A stretch of 56,411 bases of DNA. Source: DAISIL01 sp036822015. Lineage in GTDB: Bacteria > Bacteroidota > Bacteroidia > Cytophagales > Bernardetiaceae. The notes under the pieces are model-generated. The model ran no database searches. It saw only the letters and a program-made list of their open reading frames with translations, and had not been told where the DNA came from. The position numbers and the translations under genes were made by a program. This document shows positions 1 through 8,716 of the stretch, one piece after another (within the stretch, counting starts at the first letter, position 1; each line of letters opens with the position of its first letter). The DNA lies in NCBI GenBank assembly GCA_036822015.1, contig DAISIL010000017.1, positions 1-56,411 on the forward strand. The letters run 5' to 3'.

Positions 1-1188
1 CCCATCTGAGCCAGCTTGTGGAATCATCACCTTCCATTTATCTATCAAATGCTCACTTTTAGTTACATCTTCTCGAGCTATCCAACCAATATCTCTTTTC
101 CCCTTCTTTATGAAATACAAAGGAATATCTCCATCCTTTTTCTTAGTGTGAAAACCTGTAAAGTTTGAAGTCCAGCCAAATTCTTTATCCACTGAAAGTA
201 TATCAATAATTGAAGATTCTTTGTGTGATAATACCTTTTTTAAAATTTTTGCGGCTCGACCATCCCTAACGAAAACATCGTATTCACTTAAATCTCTTTG
301 AATGGGACCGAACACTTCTTCGCCACGAATATTAGTTACTTCGCATAATCCATCATAATCTCTTTCCCAAAGAAAGTAACAAACTCCGCCCTTAATTTCA
401 ACGCCTGCAAATACTTCATTAGCAACTGGGAAATCAACCAACTTTTTAATTCTTTTATCTTCAAGCATAGTCTTTCGAAACTCTGTCAATCCCAAACCGC
501 TTGCCATCCAGCGAGATGGAATAATCATAGTCAAATATTTGGGATTTAATTTCTTAGCTTGCTCAATAAATTTATTGTAAATAGGCATATCACGTGTACC
601 ACCGTCTGAACTCAATTGATACGGCGGATTTCCAACGATCACATCAAATTTCATATTTTTAAAGATTTTTTCTGGTTCGTCTGTATGAATAAAATTGTAA
701 GCATAGGTTTCGAGGGCATCCTCACGGTCATAGACTTCTTGGCTGGCATTGCAATATACGCATTTTCCATTTTGCCAGGTGTGCTGGATACGCTCGTACT
801 GGATGTTTCCTTGCTCGCTGGTGAAGGCATCGCAAAAACTGTACGGGCCGTTGGCGGTTTTGGAGCCATATACGCTTCGTCGGCTAAGCAGGCTGGTGAG
901 TTGTGTGATGGCGATGCCGTAGAGCTGTTGGGTGAAGATGTGGTTGATGCGCGTTTGTTTGTCGGGGATTTGTTGTGCTAGTCCTTTGTCTAGTCGCTTG
1001 GCCATCTCGCGGAGGAAGACACCAGTTTTGCATACGGGGTCTAAAAATTTGGTGTTGGGATTGCTCCACAGCTCCTGTGGGAGCAGGTCTAGGATGTCGT
1101 TCACCAGGTCGGGCGGGGTAAATACCTCGTCGTTGCTCAGGTTGGCCAGGCAGGTGAGTACGTCTGGGTTATAGTTGGTCTGCGTCAT
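1..1188 (-). CDS. Eco57I-like adenine DNA methyltransferase/restriction protein, partial
   Basis: The gene runs off the left edge; 396 residues are visible without a stop. Starting at the ATG at 1188, the protein has a SAM-binding motif I variant (DPVCKTGVFL, about residues 50-60), a CVYC motif at residues 143-146, and the adenine-methyltransferase catalytic motif NPPY at 187-190. The following visible 200 residues resemble a target-recognition region. From memory this is the Bacteroidota family annotated as Eco57I restriction-modification methylase; in other genomes a helicase often follows, but here that lies outside the window. The start overlaps the stop of the upstream methyltransferase by 20 bases, so the two are probably translated together. 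Bases 1-650 are clearly more AT-rich than the neighbours, which fits horizontal acquisition of the recognition region. Whether it cuts DNA cannot be seen. Confidence 0.85.
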   Translation of the reverse strand, partial: MTQTNYNPDVLTCLANLSNDEVFTPPDLVNDILDLLPQELWSNPNTKFLDPVCKTGVFLREMAKRLDKGLAQQIPDKQTRINHIFTQQLYGIAITQLTSLLSRRSVYGSKTANGPYSFCDAFTSEQGNIQYERIQHTWQNGKCVYCNASQEVYDREDALETYAYNFIHTDEPEKIFKNMKFDVIVGNPPYQLSSDGGTRDMPIYNKFIEQAKKLNPKYLTMIIPSRWMASGLGLTEFRKTMLEDKRIKKLVDFPVANEVFAGVEIKGGVCYFLWERDYDGLCEVTNIRGEEVFGPIQRDLSEYDVFVRDGRAAKILKKVLSHKESSIIDILSVDKEFGWTSNFTGFHTKKKDGDIPLYFIKKGKRDIGWIAREDVTKSEHLIDKWKVMIPQAGSDG

Positions 1189-1822
1189 CTTCGCCGAGTT
1201 TTAAGAAATGAATCAGCGGATAGTCTTTGACTGGCTCATCAATAGCTGCTGGGCTGCCTTCGTCATTGAATAGGGAGGTTTGGTGTGTTTTTTCGACCAA
1301 AAAGCGGAACATATAATCCCTTCGTTTGAGCATCACACCATTGACGGCACTCCACTCTGAAAATACGATGGGTGCTTTGGTTACGGGATTCGTAAAATCC
1401 AGGGCATCGCCCCAAAGGATGTTTCGGTTCAACAAAAATTGGATGCTTTGTTTGCAAGCGTCTTTGCATTGGTCTTTGAATCGGGCGGTGTATTGCTGAT
1501 CGAAGATATTGAAGAGCCGTTCTCGGCATTCCTGGGCGTTGTCTTCCAGGATGTCCACCCCATAAATACTCGAAACGGCAATGACGGCATAGCGTTCCCA
1601 TTCGGTTTGGCTGTTGCCGTATCGCTGTTCTACCACTTGAAGTTTTCTGCGCAGCACTTGTGCCAGAAAGTTGCCGTTGCCACAAGCGGGTTCGAGGAAG
1701 CGGGAGTCGATGCGCTCCGTTTCGTGCTTGACCAGGTCGAGCATGGCGTTTACCTCTCTTTCGTTGGTGAACACTTCTCCGTGATCGGTAACGCGCTTTT
1801 TAGATTTCACTTGCTTATCCAT
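1169..1822 (-). CDS. Small class I SAM-dependent DNA methyltransferase subunit
   Basis: A 217-residue protein from ATG 1822; a TTG one codon upstream is less likely. It carries a clear SAM-binding motif I (LEPACGNGNFL, about residues 42-53) and a following acidic motif around YGVDILEDNA, as in N6-adenine DNA methyltransferases. I see no NPPY or DPPY catalytic motif. It may therefore be a partner subunit that works with the next gene, which does have NPPY, or a methyltransferase with a diverged catalytic loop. The two genes overlap by 20 bases in different frames. A single gene broken by a frameshift is unlikely, because the downstream frame begins with its own natural-looking N-terminus and its own motif I. 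The substrate sequence is unknown. Confidence 0.75.
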   Translation of the reverse strand: MDKQVKSKKRVTDHGEVFTNEREVNAMLDLVKHETERIDSRFLEPACGNGNFLAQVLRRKLQVVEQRYGNSQTEWERYAVIAVSSIYGVDILEDNAQECRERLFNIFDQQYTARFKDQCKDACKQSIQFLLNRNILWGDALDFTNPVTKAPIVFSEWSAVNGVMLKRRDYMFRFLVEKTHQTSLFNDEGSPAAIDEPVKDYPLIHFLKLGEDDADQL

Positions 1823-1845
1823 CAAAACCTACTTTTTTTTAGTAT

Positions 1846-2733
1846 CTAATAATCCTTCGGATAATTGCGAATATCCATTCCCCAGTTGAGTTTTTGGCGG
1901 AGGGTCTTCAAAAAACTTTCGTTGTTGAACTGGATATAGTGGGCGCAAAAATCGGCTTTACTGACCGCCAACTGGATATTGGCATCCACCTTAGCCGAGC
2001 GCGAGTCCAGGACGGCTAAGAAGTTCTTGCTCCGCCCTTCGATCTCGAAGGCAATCACGCTGCTATCGGGGATGATGAGCGGCCGGACGTTGAGGTTGTG
2101 CGGACTGACAGGCGCGATCACGAAGTTGCCCGAGTTCGGAACCACGACGGGGCCGCCCGTACTCAAGGCATAACCCGTCGAGCCGGTGGGGGTAGCCACG
2201 ATCAAGCCATCGGCCCAATAGGAGTTCAAAAACTCGCCGTTGATGTACGTATGCACGACGATCATGGAGGCCGTATCGCGCTTCAAGATCGCAAACTCGT
2301 TCAGGGCGATATTTGGCCCATCAAAGACGGGGATATTGGCGTGCAACTGCAAGAGCGTCCTGGATTCGACGGTATAGTAGCCGTTGAAGTACGCATCGAG
2401 ATGGCTCCTGATCTGGTGCAAAGCCGTGGTAGCCAAAAAACCCAGCCGCCCTGTGTTGATGCCCAAAATGGGGACGTGATGGCGTTCGGTCAGTAGGACA
2501 CTCTCCAAAAAAGTACCATCTCCCCCTACACTAAGCATCAAATCTGCATCTGCAATCTGGTCGGGTGTCGTAAAGACATCATAGCTTTTTTTGAGTCCCC
2601 AGGCTTGCTGCTCCCGCTCAAAGGCCTCCGAAACGACAATATGGCGGTCGCGTTTGCAGATTTCGCCCAGGATTTCGTGGATATACGGGATGTGTTCTGG
2701 CTCAAAGGGACGGCTATGGATGGCGATTTTTTT
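1846..2733 (-). CDS. nadK: NAD kinase
   Basis: ATP-dependent NAD kinase makes NADP from NAD in the cytoplasm. The protein is about 295 residues, normal for the family. It shows the nucleotide-binding GGDGT motif at about residues 71-75, the GINTGRLGFL segment, the NE motif (LNEFAI), and the diagnostic DGLIVATPTGSTGY loop. The first codon is GTG at 2736-2734, overlapping the TGA of the upstream CBS gene in a GTGA arrangement, so translation is probably coupled. The pairing of nadK with a CBS-domain gene is, as far as I recall, common in Bacteroidota. The coding part including the GTG start extends to 2736. Confidence 0.95.
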   Translation of the reverse strand, partial: KKIAIHSRPFEPEHIPYIHEILGEICKRDRHIVVSEAFEREQQAWGLKKSYDVFTTPDQIADADLMLSVGGDGTFLESVLLTERHHVPILGINTGRLGFLATTALHQIRSHLDAYFNGYYTVESRTLLQLHANIPVFDGPNIALNEFAILKRDTASMIVVHTYINGEFLNSYWADGLIVATPTGSTGYALSTGGPVVVPNSGNFVIAPVSPHNLNVRPLIIPDSSVIAFEIEGRSKNFLAVLDSRSAKVDANIQLAVSKADFCAHYIQFNNESFLKTLRQKLNWGMDIRNYPKDY

Positions 2734-3428
2734 CACAACTCAAGAAACTTAAAAAATGAATCGAGGCGTTCTTGTACCCAGGGTTGGCTGCTTTCGTGTT
2801 CGTAGCGGCCCACGACGCGGTAGTTGAACCGCTCGAGGGTTGCGGCGATGCGTCCTACTTCGGGGGTGTTGATCTTGATCGTTACACGGATCATCTCGGG
2901 ATAGGTTACGTCGGGTTCGGTATAGACGCTCATCACCTTAGCTCCGTTTTCCTCCACGAGGCGACTGATCTGGGTCAGGGTGTAGTCGCGGTGTTCCATG
3001 AGCAAGACCAGGATGCCGCCCGGGTGTTGGAGCGTCAGGAGACGGACAAAAGTCATCACGCTTTCCTTGATCGAAATGACCCCCTCAAATGTTTTCCCTT
3101 CGTCCAGTACGGGCATCACCTCCATTTGATGCTCCTCTGCCAGGCGCATCACCTCGTAAAAATGCGCATCGTGCCGCACGTAATGCTCCGTATGCTGAAG
3201 CGGGATCGCCTCCAGCATGGCTTCGGAGACGTGCTGCCCGTAGAGGGTATCCTCGCTGATGATCCCGCAGTATGCCTGCCCTACCACTACGGGCAGCTGG
3301 CGCAGATGAAACTCGGACATCCAGCCCAGGGCCTTGCCTACGCTATCGGTGGGTTTGAGCGGCGGAATCAGTGGGTCTATCAACTCACGGGCCACCATTT
3401 GGGTTTGTATCTCGGCGGGTTGCATCAT
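2733..3428 (-). CDS. CBS-domain protein with C-terminal ACT-like region
   Basis: A 231-residue cytoplasmic protein starting at the ATG pair at 3428/3425; a TTG 15 bases upstream is less likely. Two CBS domains (about residues 15-65 and 75-130) form an adenosyl-ligand-binding pair. The last 85 residues (GGILVLLMEHRDYTLTQISRLVEENGAKV) look like an ACT-type regulatory fold. It overlaps nadK by four bases and is the first gene of that operon. It may sense adenine nucleotides in connection with NADP synthesis, but this is inference from context. The promoter probably lies in the 105-base divergent gap shared with kdsB. Confidence 0.85.
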   Translation of the reverse strand: MMQPAEIQTQMVARELIDPLIPPLKPTDSVGKALGWMSEFHLRQLPVVVGQAYCGIISEDTLYGQHVSEAMLEAIPLQHTEHYVRHDAHFYEVMRLAEEHQMEVMPVLDEGKTFEGVISIKESVMTFVRLLTLQHPGGILVLLMEHRDYTLTQISRLVEENGAKVMSVYTEPDVTYPEMIRVTIKINTPEVGRIAATLERFNYRVVGRYEHESSQPWVQERLDSFFKFLEL

Positions 3429-3521
3429 AGAAAAACGGATCAAGGAGCGGACAAACTACAAACAATTTTTATGCTAAACAAGGATTGCGTAACATTGGTT
3501 CTTTTTTTGAAAGAAAATATG

Positions 3522-3529
3522 TAACTTTG
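3522..3529 (+). promoter_or_regulatory. -7 element TAACTTTG of kdsB
   Basis: A perfect match to the Bacteroidota -7 consensus TAnnTTTG. It ends four bases before the kdsB ATG, so the transcript would begin at or next to the start codon. No convincing TTTG lies at the usual 19-20 base spacing; the nearest, at 3506-3509, is only 12 bases away. Confidence 0.5.
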
Positions 3530-3533
3530 CTCA

Positions 3534-4271
3534 ATGAAAAAGGTATTGGGTATCATTCCGGCCCGTTACGCATCTACGCGGTTTCCGGGCAAAGTACTCG
3601 TTGAGATTGCCGGACAGACGATGCTCGAGCGCGTCTATCGCCAGGCCTCTCAAGCCAAACACCTGCAAGCGGTTATCATCGCCACCGATCATGCACAGGT
3701 TGCCCAGGCGGCCCGCGCCTTCGGGGCAAACGTCCTGATGACCTCCCCCGCCCACACCAGCGGCACCGATCGCTGCGCCGAAGCCCTCCAACAGTATGCC
3801 CTGCCCTGTGATTTTGTCCTCAATATCCAGGCCGACGAACCCTTCATCCATCCCGAGCAAATTGACCTCCTGGCCCAGACGCTCCAGCAAGACCAACCCG
3901 AGATCGCTACGCTCATCCATCCCATCACGGATACCGACCAGATACAGAACCCTAACGTCGTCAAGGTCGTCTTCGATCAGCAAGGCAACGCGCTCTATTT
4001 CAGTCGTTCCCCGATTCCGTATCCGCGCCAAAGCTCCCCTCGTCCGGATTTTTATCGCCATGTGGGCTTGTATGGCTACCGCGCCGATGTCTTGCCACGG
4101 CTCTCTCGGCTCCCCCCCTCGCCGCTCGAGATCAGCGAACAGCTCGAGCAACTGCGCTGGCTCCAAAACGGCTTTTCGATTCGGGTCAAGTTCACCCCTC
4201 ACCTGAGCCACGGCATCGACACCCCCGAAGACCTCCAAAAAATCATCTCCCAACAACAAATCCACCCCTGA
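3534..4271 (+). CDS. kdsB: 3-deoxy-manno-octulosonate cytidylyltransferase
   Basis: CMP-KDO synthetase activates KDO with CTP for lipopolysaccharide core synthesis. The 245-residue length is normal. The N-terminal nucleotidyltransferase signature (IIPARYASTRFPGKVL, residues 7-22) is clear, followed by the TSGTDRCAEA-type segment (TSPAHTSGTDRCAEA), the conserved NIQADEPFI loop and the RHVGLYGYR segment. It is first in a plus-strand cluster with uvrA, 14 bases downstream, with no functional link to that gene. Its -7 box abuts the start codon, suggesting a leaderless mRNA. Confidence 0.96.
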   Translation: MKKVLGIIPARYASTRFPGKVLVEIAGQTMLERVYRQASQAKHLQAVIIATDHAQVAQAARAFGANVLMTSPAHTSGTDRCAEALQQYALPCDFVLNIQADEPFIHPEQIDLLAQTLQQDQPEIATLIHPITDTDQIQNPNVVKVVFDQQGNALYFSRSPIPYPRQSSPRPDFYRHVGLYGYRADVLPRLSRLPPSPLEISEQLEQLRWLQNGFSIRVKFTPHLSHGIDTPEDLQKIISQQQIHP

Positions 4272-4285
4272 TCGGTTATTTTGCC

Positions 4286-7144
4286 ATGCCAGATACCCAA
4301 CCCTTGAGCCTGCTGTCGGAGGAGGATTTAGATCAACTGGATCCCCGAAAGTTTATCATCATCAAAAATGCCAAAGTCAATAATTTACAAGGACTTAGCG
4401 TAGCCATCCCAAGAGGTAAGTTCGTCGTCATTACGGGAGTGAGCGGCTCGGGAAAGTCTTCTTTGGCTTTCGATACACTCTTTGCCGAAGGGCAACGGAT
4501 GTACGTCGAGAGTTTGAGTTCGTATGCCCGGCAGTTTCTGGGACGCATGGAAAAACCAGACGTGGAGTACATCCGAGGGGTCTCGCCGGCCATCGCCGTA
4601 GAGCAAAAAGTAAACACCCGCAACATCCGATCAACCGTCGGGACAACAACAGAAATTTATGATTACTTAAAACTGCTCTTTGCTCGTATCGGGCGCACCT
4701 TTTCGCCCATTTCGGGGGAGGAGGTCAAGAAAGATACCGTTTCGAGTATCGTGGATCGGATAGTCTCCCAACCCGAAGGCACGCGGTTTATGATCCTCTC
4801 CTGCCTCCAACGCCATCCCGAACGAAGCACCGAAGAAGAACTCAAAATCTTGCTCCAACAGGGCTTCACTCGGGTACAGCTATCGGGCAAAGACGTGTTT
4901 TTTATCGAAGAACTCCTCGAACGCCCCGAAAAAATACCTGCCCAGGAGGAAGACCTCCTCATTCTCATCGACCGCAACAGCGTCCGGCACCACGACGAAG
5001 AGGAGCAGTTTCGTTTAGCTGACTCCGTCCAGACAGCACTTTACGAGGGCCAGGGAGCCTGCCGAGTGATCTTCTTTCCGCTAGATGATAAGCCGAGCGA
5101 GATATGTGATTTTTCGGATGCCCTTGAGCTAGACGGGATGCGCTTTGAGGAGCCAACAGTAAATTTTTTTAGTTTTAATAACCCCTATGGTGCTTGCCCG
5201 CGCTGCGAAGGCTTTGGCTCCATTTTGGGTATCGACCCCGATTTGGTGATCCCCGACAAAAGTCTATCCGTTTTTGAGGGAGCCATCCTGCCCTGGCGCA
5301 CCGAAAAGATGAAGATTTGGGCCAAGCCCCTCATCCAAAAAGGTATCGACTTTGGCTTCCCCGTACACCGAGCCTACGAAGACCTTAGCCCCGAGCAGCA
5401 GCAACTCCTCTGGACAGGCAACGAGTATTTTGAAGGGCTAAACGCCTTCTTCGATCACCTCGAAGCCAACAACGCCAAGATACAATACCGCGTCATGCTC
5501 TCCCGATACAGGGGCAAGCAGGTTTGTCCCGACTGCAAAGGCTCTCGCCTGCGCCCAGATGCGGGCTATGTCAAGATTGGTGATAAATCAATTATTGACT
5601 TAGTGCTTTTACCAATCAAGGAACTACGTATTTTCTTTCAGGATTTAAAACTAACAGATTACGAATCCAAGGTAGCTCGTCTGCTCCTGCTCGAGATCAA
5701 CAACCGGCTGCGCTATATGTCGGAGGTGGGACTTGACTACCTGACCCTCAATCGGCTGACCGCATCGCTCTCCGGTGGAGAGTTCCAGCGGATTAAGCTG
5801 GCGACCTCTCTGGGCAGTGCCTTAGTTGGTTCGATGTACATTTTGGATGAACCCAGCATCGGCTTACACCCCCGCGATACCCAAAACTTGATTCGGGTCT
5901 TGAAGGAACTCCGCGACCTGGGCAACACCGTCATCGTCGTCGAACACGAGGAGGAGGTCATGGCTGCCGCCGATCAAATCATCGACATCGGCCCTGATGC
6001 AGGCATCCACGGCGGACGGCTCATCTGCCAGGGTAGCCCCGAAGAGGTTCGGCGGGTGATGGAGAGCAAAACGGGGCGTTTTTTGAGTGGCATAGATCAG
6101 GTAGCCATCCCGAAGCAGCGTAGAAAATGGTCGGAAAGCATTCATATTGAAGGAGCTACACACAACAACCTCAAAAATATCGACGTTGCTTTTCCGCTCC
6201 AAGTCCTGACCGTCATTACGGGTGTCAGTGGTTCGGGGAAGTCCACGCTCGTCCGGCAGATTCTTTATCCCGCCCTCGGAAAAGCACTCGGGCAGCACAT
6301 CGAAGAGAGTGGACACTTCAAAAAACTCTCCGGTAACCTGCGCCGCATCGACAACATCCAACTCATCGACCAAAACCCCATCGGGAAGTCCTCCCGCTCC
6401 AATCCCGTTACTTACGTCAAGGCTTACGACGGCATCCGCAAACTTTTTGCCGACCAGCCCGATGCCCGAAAGATGGGCATTACGCCCCAGTTTTTTTCGT
6501 TCAACGTCGAAGGAGGACGCTGCGAAACCTGCCAAGGCGAAGGACGCATCACGATAGAAATGCAGTTTATGGCCGATATTGTCTTGACCTGTGAGGATTG
6601 TAAGGGCAAGCGGTTTACGGAGGATATACGCTCCATCAAATACCAGGAAAAAGATATTTCGGAGGTATTGGAGATGAGCGTAGATGAAGCCATTGTATTT
6701 TTTGAAAATCAACAAGCCATCCTAAACAAAATCGAACCGCTACAAGAAGTCGGGTTGGGCTATATTCGGTTGGGGCAGTCCTCCAACACACTTTCGGGCG
6801 GAGAAGCCCAGCGGGTAAAGCTAGCCTCCTATCTGGCCAAAGGACAGACGAACAAGGAACGCATCTTGTTCATCTTTGATGAACCCACAACGGGGCTACA
6901 CTTCCACGACATCGAAAAACTCCTGACCTCCATCCAAGCCTTGATCGAGCGGGGACATACGGTCATTATCATCGAACACAACATGGAAATCATCAAATCT
7001 GCTGATTGGGTCATCGACCTGGGGCCCGAAGGCGGCAAAGAAGGCGGACAACTTTGCTTTGCCGGCACACCCGAAGACCTCATCCAACAAAACGACAATC
7101 ATACGGCAAGATTTCTAAAAGAAAAACTAGCTCACAAAAAATGA
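4286..7144 (+). CDS. uvrA: Excinuclease ABC subunit A
   Basis: UvrA is the damage-recognition ATPase of nucleotide excision repair; it loads UvrB onto lesions. The 952-residue protein has the two tandem ABC modules of the family. Walker A motifs GVSGSGKS lie at residues 51-58 and about 646-653, and ABC signatures at LSGGEFQR and LSGGEAQR. Zinc-binding cysteine pairs are visible (CPRC, CPDC, and the insertion-domain CETC...CEDC). All key residues are intact and the length is typical. It follows kdsB by 14 bases and overlaps the next gene by four (ATGA). No LexA-like box is evident. Confidence 0.98.
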   Translation: MPDTQPLSLLSEEDLDQLDPRKFIIIKNAKVNNLQGLSVAIPRGKFVVITGVSGSGKSSLAFDTLFAEGQRMYVESLSSYARQFLGRMEKPDVEYIRGVSPAIAVEQKVNTRNIRSTVGTTTEIYDYLKLLFARIGRTFSPISGEEVKKDTVSSIVDRIVSQPEGTRFMILSCLQRHPERSTEEELKILLQQGFTRVQLSGKDVFFIEELLERPEKIPAQEEDLLILIDRNSVRHHDEEEQFRLADSVQTALYEGQGACRVIFFPLDDKPSEICDFSDALELDGMRFEEPTVNFFSFNNPYGACPRCEGFGSILGIDPDLVIPDKSLSVFEGAILPWRTEKMKIWAKPLIQKGIDFGFPVHRAYEDLSPEQQQLLWTGNEYFEGLNAFFDHLEANNAKIQYRVMLSRYRGKQVCPDCKGSRLRPDAGYVKIGDKSIIDLVLLPIKELRIFFQDLKLTDYESKVARLLLLEINNRLRYMSEVGLDYLTLNRLTASLSGGEFQRIKLATSLGSALVGSMYILDEPSIGLHPRDTQNLIRVLKELRDLGNTVIVVEHEEEVMAAADQIIDIGPDAGIHGGRLICQGSPEEVRRVMESKTGRFLSGIDQVAIPKQRRKWSESIHIEGATHNNLKNIDVAFPLQVLTVITGVSGSGKSTLVRQILYPALGKALGQHIEESGHFKKLSGNLRRIDNIQLIDQNPIGKSSRSNPVTYVKAYDGIRKLFADQPDARKMGITPQFFSFNVEGGRCETCQGEGRITIEMQFMADIVLTCEDCKGKRFTEDIRSIKYQEKDISEVLEMSVDEAIVFFENQQAILNKIEPLQEVGLGYIRLGQSSNTLSGGEAQRVKLASYLAKGQTNKERILFIFDEPTTGLHFHDIEKLLTSIQALIERGHTVIIIEHNMEIIKSADWVIDLGPEGGKEGGQLCFAGTPEDLIQQNDNHTARFLKEKLAHKK

Positions 7145-7731
7145 ACGAAAAACCGAGAATTTGCATCTATTGCGCCTCTAGTGCCAAAATCGCCGATCAT
7201 TACTTCGATGTAGCCGAGCGGCTAGGGCGTGCGCTCGTGGAGGCCAACAAAAAAGTAGTCTTCGGGGGTGGCTCCTCCGGGCTGATGGGTCGCCTCGCCG
7301 ATACGGTCATCGCCGAAGGCGGAACCATCCTGGGCATCATGCCCCACTTCATGCGCGATGTAGAGTGGGCCCACCGAGAAGTAAAAGAGTTTGAGTTTGT
7401 GAGCGATATGCACGAGCGCAAAAAGCGGCTCCTGGCCGGTAGTGAAGCCGTTGTTGCGCTAGCTGGTGGCAGCGGTACCCTCGAAGAGCTCCTGGAAGCC
7501 ATCACGCTCAAACGCCTGGGCTTGTATCTGAACCCGATCATTATCGTAAATACAAAGGGCTTTTATGATCCCCTGCGGGTGATGCTCGAGCGTTGCGTAG
7601 AAGAAAACTTTATGCACCCCGATCACCTCAAAATGTGGACTTTTGTGAGCCAACCCGAAGAGGTGCTACCAGCCATTGCAGCAGCCCCAACGTGGGCGAA
7701 AGAGCAGATGAAAATGGCTGCTTTTCGCTAA
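7141..7731 (+). CDS. LOG family (TIGR00730) Rossmann-fold protein
   Basis: A 196-residue cytoplasmic protein of the family annotated as lysine decarboxylase or cytokinin riboside 5'-monophosphate phosphoribohydrolase. The start is the ATG overlapping the uvrA stop; a longer in-frame reading begins inside uvrA and is not credible. The family motif PGGxGTxxE appears as AGGSGTLEE, with Ala in place of the first Pro, and the upstream GGGSSGLMG glycine-rich loop is present. The likely reaction is hydrolysis of nucleoside 5'-monophosphates at the N-glycosidic bond. Its role in bacteria is poorly defined. Confidence 0.85.
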   Translation: MNEKPRICIYCASSAKIADHYFDVAERLGRALVEANKKVVFGGGSSGLMGRLADTVIAEGGTILGIMPHFMRDVEWAHREVKEFEFVSDMHERKKRLLAGSEAVVALAGGSGTLEELLEAITLKRLGLYLNPIIIVNTKGFYDPLRVMLERCVEENFMHPDHLKMWTFVSQPEEVLPAIAAAPTWAKEQMKMAAFR

Positions 7732-7762
7732 AACAAAGGATGAAACATTTCGTATTGGATGT

Positions 7763-8716
7763 ATGAAAATTATCGAAGTTATCAAAAACCGAAGCAAGAC
7801 CCTCTTCTCTTTTGAAATCATCCCCCCACTCAAGGGGCAAAGTATCCAGCCGATCTTTGATGCCATGGATCCGCTGATGGAGTTCAAGCCTGCCTTCGTG
7901 GATGTAACCTACCATCGGGAGGAGTTCGTGTACAAAAAACACCCCAACGGACTGCTCGAGCGTCGCGTTACGCGCAAACGCCCAGGTACAGTAGGTATCT
8001 GTGCTGCGATCATGAACCGGTATCACGTCGTGGCCGTTCCGCATATCATCTGTGGGGGCTTCGATAGGTCCGAAACCGAGGATGCCCTCATTGACCTGCA
8101 CTTCCTGGGCGTAGAAAACGTCCTGGCCCTGCGCGGCGATTCCATCAAAAACAACGGGGCTTTTACACCCGAAGAAAACGGACATAGTTTTGCCTCTGAT
8201 TTGATTCAACAAATCAATGCCATGAACCAGGGGCAGTATCTGGATGAGGAACTCCAAAACTCTGTCAAGACTGATTTTTGTATTGGTGTAGCTGGTTATC
8301 CCGAAAAACACTTTGAAGCACCCAATTTGACATCCGATTTGGAATATCTAAAATACAAAGTCGATTTGGGTGCCGAGTACATCATTACGCAGATGTTCTT
8401 CGACAACGAAAAGTTTTTTGCCTTTGAGCGCAAATGCCGTGAGATGGGGATTGATGTACCCATCATCCCAGGACTAAAACCCCTGGCTACTAAGGCGCAA
8501 CTGGTAGGACTCTCGCGGGCTTTTCATATTGATTTCCCCGAGGCACTGGTAGATGAAGTCAAGCGTTGTAAGGACAACAAACAGGTGCGACAGGTAGGTA
8601 TTGATTGGTGCATTGAGCAATCTAAGGAGCTGATGGATAGAGGAGTACCCGTTTTGCACTACTACACCATGAGCCGATCCAAGGCCACCCAGGAAATCGG
8701 AGCTGCCTTATTTTGA
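7763..8716 (+). CDS. metF: Methylenetetrahydrofolate reductase
   Basis: MetF reduces 5,10-methylene-THF to 5-methyl-THF, the methyl donor for methionine synthesis. The 317-residue length is normal for a bacterial enzyme. The N-terminal FEIIPP segment carries the catalytic-type Glu (about residue 18). VDVTYH, the ALRGD flavin-binding motif, AGYPE and the QMFFDN segment are all present. It lies 31 bases after the LOG gene, in the same direction. Its 3' end overlaps the convergent Sua5 gene by nine bases. No methionine synthase gene is visible in the window. Confidence 0.95.
   Translation: MKIIEVIKNRSKTLFSFEIIPPLKGQSIQPIFDAMDPLMEFKPAFVDVTYHREEFVYKKHPNGLLERRVTRKRPGTVGICAAIMNRYHVVAVPHIICGGFDRSETEDALIDLHFLGVENVLALRGDSIKNNGAFTPEENGHSFASDLIQQINAMNQGQYLDEELQNSVKTDFCIGVAGYPEKHFEAPNLTSDLEYLKYKVDLGAEYIITQMFFDNEKFFAFERKCREMGIDVPIIPGLKPLATKAQLVGLSRAFHIDFPEALVDEVKRCKDNKQVRQVGIDWCIEQSKELMDRGVPVLHYYTMSRSKATQEIGAALF

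Noticed and set aside
1169..1188. Frameshift joining the two methyltransferase genes
   Set aside because: Each has its own start and motif I; the second frame begins with a family-like N-terminus.
5864..6715. A long minus-strand open frame inside uvrA
   Set aside because: It lies opposite intact UvrA motifs and has no recognisable domain.
7006..7140. Longer start for the LOG-family protein
   Set aside because: The extra residues are frame-shadow of the uvrA end; the ATG at 7141 is at the family start.
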